From: CAXBNB01 sp040151475
GTDB taxonomy: Bacteria; Bacteroidota; Bacteroidia; Cytophagales; Cyclobacteriaceae
NCBI RefSeq assembly: GCF_040151475.1
Contig: NZ_JBDKWG010000104.1
Coordinates: 18,177 to 82,176, forward strand
DNA: 64,000 bases
Reading direction: 5' to 3'
The position numbers were made by a program, and so were the translations under genes. Positions 26,181 to 33,354 of this stretch are shown in pieces. Position 1 is the stretch's first letter. The number at the start of each line of letters is the position of its first letter. Below the pieces are notes generated by a model that worked only from the letters and a program-made list of their open reading frames with translations, made no database searches and was not told the origin of the DNA.

Positions 26181-26280
26181 ACCTTTTATTCTGGTACAGA
26201 AATCATAATTTTTTCCTAATGTGTTTTTTAGAAAACACCAAAAACAGTAAAATCAATTTCTAAATCTATCCAGTTTGAGC

Positions 26281-26592
26281 TTAGCCTCTCGGGGGTTGAA
26301 AGACATTGTAAATATGCTCTTGATAAAACAGGCTGGCATACTGTGTATTACTCAATTGGAAAGAAGTGAATTCAGTATTAGCAAATAACTTGGTCTTGGC
26401 AATGAAAGTACTGCCACAACATGCGCAACTACAAAATGGAGAACATAAGTCCAATTCATTGTGGGCATCCTGATCTCCCTGATTATGTAAATGCATTTCC
26501 TGACCACACTCATCTTTTTTCAAAGTATCAGAACATGGCATCAAAGTCAACACCAAAAGAAAAATGGCTAGTATGGCTGCTATTTTTTTCAC
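26281..26592 (-). CDS. small exported Cys/His-rich protein, DUF6660-like
   Basis: Starting at a GTG at 26592 gives a 103-aa protein: KKIAAILAIFLLVLTLMPC is a signal segment. An ATG-free longer frame to 26646 adds 18 residues before it. The mature part has His-rich MHLHNQGDQDAHNE and a cysteine cluster SPFCSCACCGS, consistent with binding a metal in the periplasm. It lies just upstream of the metal efflux pump and reads in the same direction, as expected for a metal-handling accessory. The family name is from memory; the function is inferred from composition and context. Confidence 0.7.
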   Translation of the reverse strand: MKKIAAILAIFLLVLTLMPCSDTLKKDECGQEMHLHNQGDQDAHNELDLCSPFCSCACCGSTFIAKTKLFANTEFTSFQLSNTQYASLFYQEHIYNVFQPPRG

Positions 26593-26667
26593 TTCGTAAA
26601 AATAAGGAAAGTGAATAGAAATGTTAATGAATTGAAATAAAAACAAAATGACTAAATTTACATTACT

Positions 26668-27165
26668 ATGGATAAAACACCAACCATATTTATTTCATAC
26701 AATCCTAAATCCGAGGAAGAACAAACTTTAGCGGTAAGGTTGCACAGTATTGGAGCTGTAAGTGGATTCAAAGTTTTCTTGCCTGATCGTTATAATTCAG
26801 ACAAATCATTAGATTTTGAAACAAAAAATAGAATTGACGAATCTGATTTTTTTATAATTTTTCCTACAATGAGCCTAAGTAAGATTGTTCAAGAGGAAAT
26901 AGATTATGCGTTCAAAAGATTTAAAGATAAATCTAAAATATTGGTGATTGACGATCAATTAAGAGGAATTAAAATAAAAAAATCTCACCTATTCACAAAA
27001 ATCAGTTTTAACTCTGAAACAGAATCCATAGACGAGGCAACTCGTAAAGTTTTAGAAATCATCAAAAGCATTGAAAGTTCAAAAAGCACAGTAAATGGTT
27101 TTTTGGCTTTATTAGGAATTGGGTTAGGGCTATTTATTCTTTCAGAAATTTTCAAGGAAAAATAA
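26668..27165 (+). CDS. TIR-like domain protein with C-terminal membrane anchor
   Basis: A 165-aa protein. Residues 4-12 (TPTIFISYN) match the first strand of TIR domains, GFKVFLPDRY (33-42) the second, and ESDFFIIFPTMSLS (58-71) the third strand and loop. SKIVQEEIDYAF places a Glu (76/77) where NAD-hydrolysing TIR domains have their catalytic residue. Residues about 146-162 are a membrane helix. A bacterial TIR with an anchor and a nuclease-like neighbour suggests a defence or toxin module. The PIN gene starts 7 nt after its stop. The two look A/T-richer than their neighbours. Catalysis is unproven. Confidence 0.65.
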   Translation: MDKTPTIFISYNPKSEEEQTLAVRLHSIGAVSGFKVFLPDRYNSDKSLDFETKNRIDESDFFIIFPTMSLSKIVQEEIDYAFKRFKDKSKILVIDDQLRGIKIKKSHLFTKISFNSETESIDEATRKVLEIIKSIESSKSTVNGFLALLGIGLGLFILSEIFKEK

Positions 27166-27172
27166 TAGTATT

Positions 27173-27783
27173 TTGAAAAGAAAAGCAATAGTTGATACTA
27201 CTGTTCTTGCTTATTCAATGGATTTGAAACAGATTAATCTTTTAAGTAATCTAAAAAACCTTTTTTCTGAAATACTAATCCCAGAATGTGTTAGAGATGA
27301 ATTTGATCCAAAATATGGGACTGCTCAATTTTCTAAGAGAAAAGAGTTTATCAATAATTTGAAAATTGATTATGGGTTCTACAAACTTTGCACGACAAAA
27401 GACCCTATAGTGTTTGATTCCGTTTCAGCCAAGAGGGGATACATAAAGGAGAAGCTGAAGCAATTGCCCAGGCAAGAAAAAGAGAAATACGCCTAATACT
27501 AACGGATGACAAAAATTACATTCAATTGATAGAAGACAGGTTCTCCGATATTAAAGTTTTCAATACAATATCTCTTTTGGCATTATTAGAAACACAAAAA
27601 CTAATTGACAATTACACTGATTGCATTTTAGAATTGCACCAGCTTCAAAATTTTAAAAGTAAATACTTAAGAGTCTCTTACCTAAAAGCTCTTGAGTTCT
27701 TAGGTATTTCACTAAACAAAAAAACATTGTCAAATAAGACTAGCATAAACAAGTTGAAAAAATCTAAAAACCTTGCAAAGTAG
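27173..27783 (+). pseudogene. PIN-domain nuclease gene with a one-base frameshift
   Basis: The first frame starts at a TTG at 27173 (KRKAIVDTTVLAYS, with the PIN Asp) and ends at 27496. The second frame carries HKGEAEAIAQARKRE, LILTDDKNY and the rest to a TAG at 27781. These are consecutive parts of one PIN fold with its acidic residues. Adding one G to the GGGG run at 27436-27439 would join them as AKRGIHKGEAEAI, for a total near 203 aa. Either the gene is broken or the base is missing from the assembly. It is coupled to the TIR-like gene. Confidence 0.75.
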
Positions 27784-27822
27784 GAATTTAGCAGTTTTAT
27801 AAAATTTGTTCTGGTATCAAGA

Positions 27823-27889
27823 CATAAACAAAAAAGGTCACCGTTTCTGATGACCTTTTGGTGGGCGCTGAGGGATTCGAACCCCCGAC
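27823..27889. repeat. left copy of a 67-bp direct repeat (tRNA 3' end plus terminator)
   Basis: It is identical to 28192-28259 except for one A in an A-run. It covers, on the minus strand, the T-arm and acceptor 3' strand of tRNA-Val, the following terminator hairpin and a TTTGTTTATG flank. The GIY-YIG gene lies between the two copies. Confidence 0.9.
27832..27859 (-). terminator. duplicated hairpin terminator after the tRNA remnant
   Basis: AAAAGGTCA (27832-27840) pairs with TGACCTTTT (27851-27859) around a 10-nt loop. On the minus strand it ends in a T-run. It is the same hairpin as at 28202-28229. Confidence 0.6.
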
Positions 27890-27922
27890 TCTCCCGATGA
27901 AAATCGGGATGCTCTGAACCAA
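27862..27922 (-). pseudogene. tRNA-Val-derived remnant with a different anticodon arm
   Basis: On the minus strand it keeps TTGGTTCAGAGCATC from the D-loop and D-stem (27922-27908) and the T-arm and acceptor 3' half identical to tRNA-Val, but lacks the acceptor 5' strand. Its anticodon arm is replaced: TCCCGA/TCGGGA enclose TTTTCA, giving a TTC-like anticodon in an odd-sized loop. It should not fold into a full cloverleaf. Confidence 0.75.
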
Positions 27923-27936
27923 AATCAGTTAACCAG

Positions 27937-28194
27937 TTAATTATTACCCTCTCCAATAAGTCCATTTATCTTTTTCCTGCTTTTCCAACTCTTTACCTGT
28001 CTTTCTCGTGCATAAGCTTCTGATTTTGACAAATACTCCTCGTTGTAAACAATGACCCAATCATTTACCTTTCCAGTAAATCCTTTATGATGTGCATTAT
28101 GTTTCGATAACCTACTTTCCATATTATTAGTATGCCCGATATAAAACCGATCTAAGGACTTTGAATAAATTATATAGAAATAATAGTAGGTCAT
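27937..28194 (-). CDS. small GIY-YIG nuclease family protein inserted at tRNA-Val
   Basis: An 85-aa protein from the ATG at 28194. FYIIYSKSLDRFYIGHT is the GIY-YIG core (YII ... YIG), GFTGKVNDWVIVYNEEY follows, and SKSEAYARERQVKSWKSRKK provides the conserved Glu and Arg residues of the UvrC/URI-type stand-alone family. Its start codon lies at the edge of a direct repeat made of the tRNA-Val 3' end and terminator, and its stop is 14 nt before the tRNA remnant. It is therefore the only gene in a unit of about 370 bp bounded by tRNA-derived repeats, which suggests a minimal mobile element. Its target is inferred. Confidence 0.85.
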   Translation of the reverse strand: MTYYYFYIIYSKSLDRFYIGHTNNMESRLSKHNAHHKGFTGKVNDWVIVYNEEYLSKSEAYARERQVKSWKSRKKINGLIGEGNN

Positions 28195-28259
28195 AAACAA
28201 AAAAAGGTCACCGTTTCTGATGACCTTTTGGTGGGCGCTGAGGGATTCGAACCCCCGAC
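28192..28259. repeat. right copy of the direct repeat (tRNA 3' end plus terminator)
   Basis: It matches 27823-27889 with one extra A. This copy belongs to the intact tRNA-Val gene, and the GIY-YIG ATG (28194-28192) lies at its outer end. Confidence 0.9.
28202..28229 (-). terminator. hairpin terminator downstream of tRNA-Val
   Basis: A 9-bp stem (AAAAGGTCA/TGACCTTTT) with a 10-nt loop, followed on the minus strand by a run of T. It begins directly after the tRNA CCA. Confidence 0.65.
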
Positions 28260-28306
28260 CCTCTGGGTGTAAACCAGATGCTCTGAACCAACTGAGCTAA
28301 GCGCCC
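28232..28306 (-). tRNA. tRNA-Val(TAC)
   Basis: Minus-strand cloverleaf: the acceptor GGGCGCT pairs with AGCGCCC plus discriminator A, the D-arm is GCTCAGTTGGTTCAGAGC, the anticodon arm TCTGG-TTTACAC-CCAGA gives anticodon TAC, and the T-arm is GGGGG-TTCGAAT-CCCTC. CCA is encoded next to it (28231-28229). It is intact, while the remnant at 27862-27922 derives from it. Confidence 0.95.
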
Positions 28307-28368
28307 TTGAATTGGGAGTGCAAATGTAGTTTTGTTATTTATAATTGCAAATCAATTTTCAAATATTT

Positions 28369-29025
28369 TTAACTTAAAGCATGATTTAAATAATCATTAA
28401 ATTTTTTGGCCTTTTTGTAGGTCTCTATCGCATCTTTATAAAATCCTCCGGATACTAATTCCTTGTCGCTATAGTTCTTTATTACATAAAAACTTTTGAA
28501 CCTGAGAAGTTCAATATTCGGATGGTCTTTCGGATATCCTTTGGGAGCAGTTTTTAATGTATCTCCTTTAATATCCACAAAAGTAGATTTGAAGTCTTCA
28601 CTTTCTATCAATTGTTTTAATCCTTCAGGATTGTAGTCAATTTCCTGTCGGATTGCAGCCAGTTTTTCCGCAGCAGGCATATAAATGCCCCCACCGACAA
28701 AAGAATTTTGCGGTTTGATATGAATGTAATATCCTGTCCCTTCAGATTTTTTGCCCATGTTGCCCATCAATGCACCAAAATTAGTTTTATACGGTGTTTT
28801 GTCATTGCTGAAGCGTATGTCACGATTGATACGAAAAGCACAGTTTTTCGACTCTACTCCTGCCAGGCTTTCATCAAATTGTGCGATATCATTGATGATA
28901 TTATCGACCAATTCCAAAAAATCGGATCGTCTTGCCTGATACGTTTTTCTATTGGCATCAAACCACTCTTTGGTGTTGTTACTATTTAACTCACTTAAGA
29001 ATTTCAGGGTGTCATTTAGTTCCAT
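28369..29025 (-). CDS. DUF2461 domain protein
   Basis: A 218-aa protein of the family's usual length. FLSELNSNNTKEWFDANRKTY opens the domain, and INRDIRFSNDKTPYKTNFGA and YYIHIKPQNSFVGGGIYMP are its most conserved blocks. The biochemical role is unknown. It overlaps murF by 10 nt and is downstream of it, so it is probably co-transcribed. Confidence 0.9.
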   Translation of the reverse strand: MELNDTLKFLSELNSNNTKEWFDANRKTYQARRSDFLELVDNIINDIAQFDESLAGVESKNCAFRINRDIRFSNDKTPYKTNFGALMGNMGKKSEGTGYYIHIKPQNSFVGGGIYMPAAEKLAAIRQEIDYNPEGLKQLIESEDFKSTFVDIKGDTLKTAPKGYPKDHPNIELLRFKSFYVIKNYSDKELVSGGFYKDAIETYKKAKKFNDYLNHALS

Positions 29026-30302
29026 ATCTCTTTTGTTTCAATCAATTTTTCCATTGTCATACTCCGCGAACCTTTGATAAGTACGGTTGAGTCAGAAATT
29101 GGATTTTCTTTAAGAAAAGAAATTAACTCGCTAACAATAGAAAAAACCCCAGGTGTCTTACCAGTTGCTGCTTTTTGGTATTCTTCCCCCACAAAAAAAG
29201 CTTCGGAAATGCCTATAGATTTCACACTATCAACAATTTCACAATGACTCTTTTGACTGTATGCACCAAGTTCTTTCATGTCGCCAAGCAATGCGATCTT
29301 CTTAGTATTTTCAAAAGAAGACAAGTAGTCTAATGCAGCTTTAGTAGAATCCGGATTGGCATTGTAGGCATCTAAAATGATTGTATTACTGCCTATCTTC
29401 ATCACCTGAGAACGGTTATTATCCGGGGCATAGCTGTCGATGGCTTCATAGGCTTTGCTCATGTCCGCATTGAAATACCCGGCAATAGCCAAGGCTGCAC
29501 TGGCATTCATGAAATTGTGTTTTCCTACCAAATGTGTTTGATGTTTTGTTCCATCCTTATCCTGATATTCAACGAATGGAGAAGTATTTTTTAAGGTACA
29601 ATTACCTGCCGGAAAAAATATCGGAGATTCAAAGCGTTTAGACATGTTGTACAACACTTCATCTTCCTTATTTACAAATCCCACTCCGTTATTCTTCAAC
29701 AAATAATCAAAAAGTTCACTTTTTGCCCTGATCAGGTTATCCCTGCCACCAAACTCACCAATATGAGCAGTGCCAATATTCGTAATAACGCCATGTGTGG
29801 GTTTGGCAATCTCACAATATAAAGCGATCTCTCCAAGGTGGTTAGCACCCATTTCCACAATAGCAATATCCAACTTACTATCCATTGCCAGCAAAGTCAA
29901 TGGCACACCGATATGGTTGTTTAAATTCCCGACGGTGCTTTGCACTCTAAAGGATGTGTCAAGTACTCTTGTAATTAATTCTTTTGTCGTTGTTTTTCCA
30001 TTTGATCCTGTAATAGCCAATACATGCCCAGTGAAATGGTTTCTGTGGAATGTTGCCAACTGCTGAAGTGTTTCCAGTACATTATCTACCTGAATAAAGT
30101 TGGTGTTGACACCAGCTTTCGGATCGTCAACTACTGCATACTTTGCCCCATTGTCAAGTGCTTGTTTGGCATATTGATTGCCATCAAAGTTTGACCCTTT
30201 TAAGGCAAAAAAGAGGTCTCCTTTATTAATTTTTCTTGTATCAATACAAACCCCTGAACACTCAAGGTATTTTGTATATAAAATATTAATTGAATCTGTC
30301 AA
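29016..30302 (-). CDS. murF: UDP-N-acetylmuramoyl-tripeptide--D-alanyl-D-alanine ligase
   Basis: A 428-aa Mur ligase. Residues about 12-90 form the N-terminal UDP-binding domain (GVCIDTRKINKGDLFFALKG). ITGSNGKTTTKE near 100-110 is the P-loop, VEMGANHLGEI and TNIGTAHIGEFGG belong to the central domain, and the C-terminal domain opens near DNNRSQVMK. It adds D-Ala-D-Ala to the UDP-MurNAc-tripeptide in the cytoplasm. It lies away from the main dcw cluster, which is common in Bacteroidota. It has a -7 box (30331-30338). Confidence 0.95.
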   Translation of the reverse strand: MTDSINILYTKYLECSGVCIDTRKINKGDLFFALKGSNFDGNQYAKQALDNGAKYAVVDDPKAGVNTNFIQVDNVLETLQQLATFHRNHFTGHVLAITGSNGKTTTKELITRVLDTSFRVQSTVGNLNNHIGVPLTLLAMDSKLDIAIVEMGANHLGEIALYCEIAKPTHGVITNIGTAHIGEFGGRDNLIRAKSELFDYLLKNNGVGFVNKEDEVLYNMSKRFESPIFFPAGNCTLKNTSPFVEYQDKDGTKHQTHLVGKHNFMNASAALAIAGYFNADMSKAYEAIDSYAPDNNRSQVMKIGSNTIILDAYNANPDSTKAALDYLSSFENTKKIALLGDMKELGAYSQKSHCEIVDSVKSIGISEAFFVGEEYQKAATGKTPGVFSIVSELISFLKENPISDSTVLIKGSRSMTMEKLIETKEIWN

Positions 30303-30330
30303 AAGAGTATTGTTCGCATGATTTGAGTCA

Positions 30331-30338
30331 CAAATATA
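30331..30338 (-). promoter_or_regulatory. -7 box for murF
   Basis: Minus-strand TATATTTG fits TAnnTTTG, 29 nt upstream of the murF ATG. Confidence 0.45.
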
Positions 30339-30380
30339 TTATTTTTTCGTGCTTAGACTCAAAAAAGATCAATTCGTAAT

Positions 30381-31409
30381 TTAGGGTGCAAATTGTAAGT
30401 TTTCAGTAAAAGCTTCATCATTGAGTGTAGCGAGAAAGACAAGTATCAAATTTGCTTCCTGATCTTCTAAATGAAAATCAATTAGAGTATTTGAAAGGGT
30501 TTTACTTTCTTTCATACCATTTTGATAATGATTTATTACATTTCTAAGAGACTCAAATCGGCCGTCGTGCATATAGGGAGCAGTATATTTAAGATTGCGC
30601 AATGTTGGCGTTTTGAATTTTCCAAGATCCATAGAATCCAGAGTAATTCTGTATCTCCCCGCCCTAACGTCTTCATTGGCTATTGGAAAATCATCATCAA
30701 TGCCATTGTTGTGAAATAAATTATCTGTAAACAATGGTGGGATATGGCAAGAGCTGCATTTTTGGATAAAAATTTTCTGTCCTTTTAATTCGTCCTCCAA
30801 AAATTGATTCTCACCTCTTTGGACTTGGTCATATTTGGAATTGGCTGAAACCAGGGTTCGCTGGAATTGTGCCAAAGCCCTGGCAATGTAGGCAGACGAA
30901 ACCTGATTTATTCCAAATGTTTTTTGAAATCGTTTTTTGTATTTGGCGTTTTCATTTAGGTATTTCACAATCTCTTTTAAGTCTCCACCCATTTCATCGG
31001 AGCTGGTAAGAGCAGCAAATGGAAGTGATTCAAGGTTTTTGACCCCACCATCCCAGAATAAATTATCCATCCATGCCAGATTGATCAGGGCGGGGGAGTT
31101 CCTTTTAAGCATGTTACCTGAAATCCCGGAGGAGCTCAGCTTTTGTCCATCTGAAAAAGACAACTGCTGTAAATGACAAGTCGCACAAGATATTTTGCCG
31201 GAAGCAGATAGAGCAGGATCATAAAACAACATCCTGCCCAGCTCTACCCCCTCCACGGTAAGTGGGTTTCTGACAGGAAAATCTTTTGGTTTTGGAAAAA
31301 AGCTCGGGTAATTTAACTCCAACTTTGTTGGTTCATCAACTTTCGAGCATCCTGCCAAAACCAAAACAATGAGTATATAATACGGTTTTTTCAAATTACG
31401 CTGACCCAT
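30381..31409 (-). CDS. di-haem cytochrome c peroxidase (MauG/CcpA-like) lipoprotein
   Basis: A 342-aa protein from the ATG at 31409; an in-frame ATG at 31427 adds six residues. The signal ends LVLAGC (lipobox). Haem motifs are CATCH in KISCATCHLQQLSFSDG and CSSCH in IQKCSSCHIPPLFTDN, spaced as in bacterial di-haem peroxidases; LRNLKYTAPYMHDGRF is the conserved C-terminal block. The paralogue on the other strand starts about 90 nt away, so the two share a divergent promoter region. Periplasmic peroxide reduction or MauG-type protein oxidation are both possible. Confidence 0.88.
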   Translation of the reverse strand: MGQRNLKKPYYILIVLVLAGCSKVDEPTKLELNYPSFFPKPKDFPVRNPLTVEGVELGRMLFYDPALSASGKISCATCHLQQLSFSDGQKLSSSGISGNMLKRNSPALINLAWMDNLFWDGGVKNLESLPFAALTSSDEMGGDLKEIVKYLNENAKYKKRFQKTFGINQVSSAYIARALAQFQRTLVSANSKYDQVQRGENQFLEDELKGQKIFIQKCSSCHIPPLFTDNLFHNNGIDDDFPIANEDVRAGRYRITLDSMDLGKFKTPTLRNLKYTAPYMHDGRFESLRNVINHYQNGMKESKTLSNTLIDFHLEDQEANLILVFLATLNDEAFTENLQFAP

Positions 31410-31501
31410 AAAACAGTATCGAAACATTTGAAGTTAAATTTACCCCAATAAGTATAAAGGGGCAGACAATAGGCGTTGTTATATTGAATCAAAAGGAACA
31501 A

Positions 31502-32611
31502 GTGAATAGATTAATTCTACAAATACTGACAATAGGCTTATGGCTGGTAAGTTGCGGCGGAGACAATAGCAACCAAATAACAGCACCAACCCCATACAAT
31601 TTAGATGTCCCCTTCTATTTTGGTGAAAATTACGAATTACCAAAAGAGAATCCTTTGACAATAGAAGGTGTGGAATTGGGTAGGATGCTTTTTTATGAAA
31701 AAAAACTATCCAGAGACAACACGATTTCATGTAGCTCCTGCCATCAGCAAGACAAGGCATTCACCGACGGCCTTCCGGTAAGCATAGGAATTGATGGCCA
31801 GCATTTGACGAAAAGTGCCATGTCGCTGGTGAATATGCCCTGGTCGTCTCATTTTTTTTGGAACGGGAGGGCTGAAAGTTTGGAAGTACAGGCATTAGAA
31901 CCTATTGAAAACCCTTTGGAAATGGATCAATCTTTAGACGAAACTGTCTCCAAACTGCAAAATACTGAGATTTATCCGGATCGATTTTTTAAGGCTTTTG
32001 GAAACAAAACAATCACCACAGAAAATATTGGGAAAGCTCTGGCTCAATTCCAGCGAACGTTGATTTCCGCCAATTCTAAATATGACAAATATATAGTTGG
32101 CGATGCAGAGTTAACCGAACAAGAAAGCCTTGGCATGGAATTATTTTTTACACACCCTGAGCCTTCCAGTTCGATCAGAGGAGGCAATTGCGGCGATTGT
32201 CATGTGAATTTTCTGACATCTGGGGTAAACGATAATTTTGATGGGTTTAAAAATAATGGTTTAGATAATGATAGTGGTTTGGAAGATGGATTGGCTGCTG
32301 TCACTGGATTTCCTTCAGACAAAGGGAAGTTTAAAGTGCCAAGTTTGAGGAATATTGCGTTGACAGCACCATATATGCATGATGGCAGATTTTCTACTTT
32401 AGAAGAAGTTCTGGATCATTACAATGAAGGAATAATAAGGAGTGAAACATTAGATCCGTTGATCCTTGCAGCAAGCAATGAAAATATTGTACCGAATGAA
32501 GATATTAAGTTACATTTAACCGATGAAGAAAAGGAAGCTATAATAGCTTTTTTAAAAACCCTCACAGATTATAATTTTATCACTGATGAAAAATTTTCAG
32601 ACCCTTTTTAG
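31502..32611 (+). CDS. di-haem cytochrome c peroxidase (MbnH/MauG-like) lipoprotein
   Basis: The GTG at 31502, preceded by AAGGA, gives a compact lipoprotein signal (NRLILQILTIGLWLVSC); a TTG at 31484 is the in-frame alternative. Haem motifs are CSSCH in ISCSSCHQQDKAFTDG and CGDCH in GGNCGDCHVNFLTSG. LRNIALTAPYMHDGRF is the C-terminal block. The MbnP-like gene overlaps its 3' end by 26 nt. In the methanobactin system MbnH is a MauG-type enzyme that converts a Trp of MbnP into kynurenine for copper binding, and this pair has the same order of parts. Equivalence of function is inference. Confidence 0.88.
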   Translation: MNRLILQILTIGLWLVSCGGDNSNQITAPTPYNLDVPFYFGENYELPKENPLTIEGVELGRMLFYEKKLSRDNTISCSSCHQQDKAFTDGLPVSIGIDGQHLTKSAMSLVNMPWSSHFFWNGRAESLEVQALEPIENPLEMDQSLDETVSKLQNTEIYPDRFFKAFGNKTITTENIGKALAQFQRTLISANSKYDKYIVGDAELTEQESLGMELFFTHPEPSSSIRGGNCGDCHVNFLTSGVNDNFDGFKNNGLDNDSGLEDGLAAVTGFPSDKGKFKVPSLRNIALTAPYMHDGRFSTLEEVLDHYNEGIIRSETLDPLILAASNENIVPNEDIKLHLTDEEKEAIIAFLKTLTDYNFITDEKFSDPF

Positions 32612-33344
32612 TGTTGCTTTTTTGATGACCATACTACTTATAGCAAGTGGCTGTGGGTCAGAAAATGATGTAGATTTCAATGATTCCCTTACCTTGGAAT
32701 TTAAAGCAATAGCCAACGGACAACCATTAGCTTTCAATACAGCAAATTATACTACTGCCTCCGGAAATGTAATTTCTATAGACAGGATGAAATTTTATCT
32801 GAGTAACCTCCAACTTATTAATTCGGAAACGGGAGAAGCTTTTGTAGAACAGGATGGCTATCATCTGGTAAGCTTAAATGACGAACAAGAAGAATATTCC
32901 TTCACCATTGAAAATTTGCGAAGTGATTTTAAGTTTGACAAGATTAAATTCGCTATTGGAGTAGATGCAGATAAAAATGCTTCCATTGATAATGTGGGGG
33001 ATTTAGACCCCACCAATGATATGGCCTGGAACTGGAATACAGGCTATAAGTTTTTCTTAATGGAAGGCCTTTTCTACCCCGGAGTAGATCAGGAAAACCA
33101 AGGGTTGGTTTTGCATATTGGCCTGGACAGAAATTTTAAAACCCTGGAGTTTTTAGCAGATAACCATATAGATATTGCAGGTTCAAATACACTTCATTTT
33201 ACTTTGGATGGCCTTGCTCCATTTAATTCGCCAAATGTGATTGACCTCACAAGCAAATCATCATACATGGTGGATGAAGACTCAAATAAAATTGCCGAAA
33301 ACTATGCTACAGGATTGATCAGACTTTCCTCAACAGAGCGATAA
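32586..33344 (+). CDS. MbnP-family copper-binding lipoprotein
   Basis: A 252-aa protein. The signal ends LLIASGC. The fold opens LTLEFKAIANGQPLAFN, and the most conserved block, NDMAWNWNTGYKFFLMEG (about 137-154), includes the Trp-rich segment that in MbnP houses the residue oxidised to kynurenine. LVLHIGLDRNF and HFTLDGLAPF follow. It overlaps the peroxidase gene by 26 nt, indicating translational coupling, and is 10 nt before the FG-GAP gene. It should bind copper in the periplasm or on the outer membrane. Confidence 0.85.
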   Translation: MKNFQTLFSVAFLMTILLIASGCGSENDVDFNDSLTLEFKAIANGQPLAFNTANYTTASGNVISIDRMKFYLSNLQLINSETGEAFVEQDGYHLVSLNDEQEEYSFTIENLRSDFKFDKIKFAIGVDADKNASIDNVGDLDPTNDMAWNWNTGYKFFLMEGLFYPGVDQENQGLVLHIGLDRNFKTLEFLADNHIDIAGSNTLHFTLDGLAPFNSPNVIDLTSKSSYMVDEDSNKIAENYATGLIRLSSTER

Positions 33345-33354
33345 TTTTTTAAAT

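Noticed and set aside
26221..26238. GTGTTTT-TTAG-AAAACAC hairpin as a terminator after the DUF6660-like gene
   Set aside because: It has a 7-bp AT-rich stem and no clear T-run on the correct strand; termination is not supported.
27430..27445. programmed -1 frameshift in the PIN gene
   Set aside because: The switch is near a G-run but no X_XXY_YYZ heptamer in the right register is present, so a simple indel is preferred.
27678..27965. 95-aa minus-strand frame through the tRNA remnant
   Set aside because: The peptide merely translates the tRNA 3' part and terminator; it is a by-product of the duplication and not a gene.
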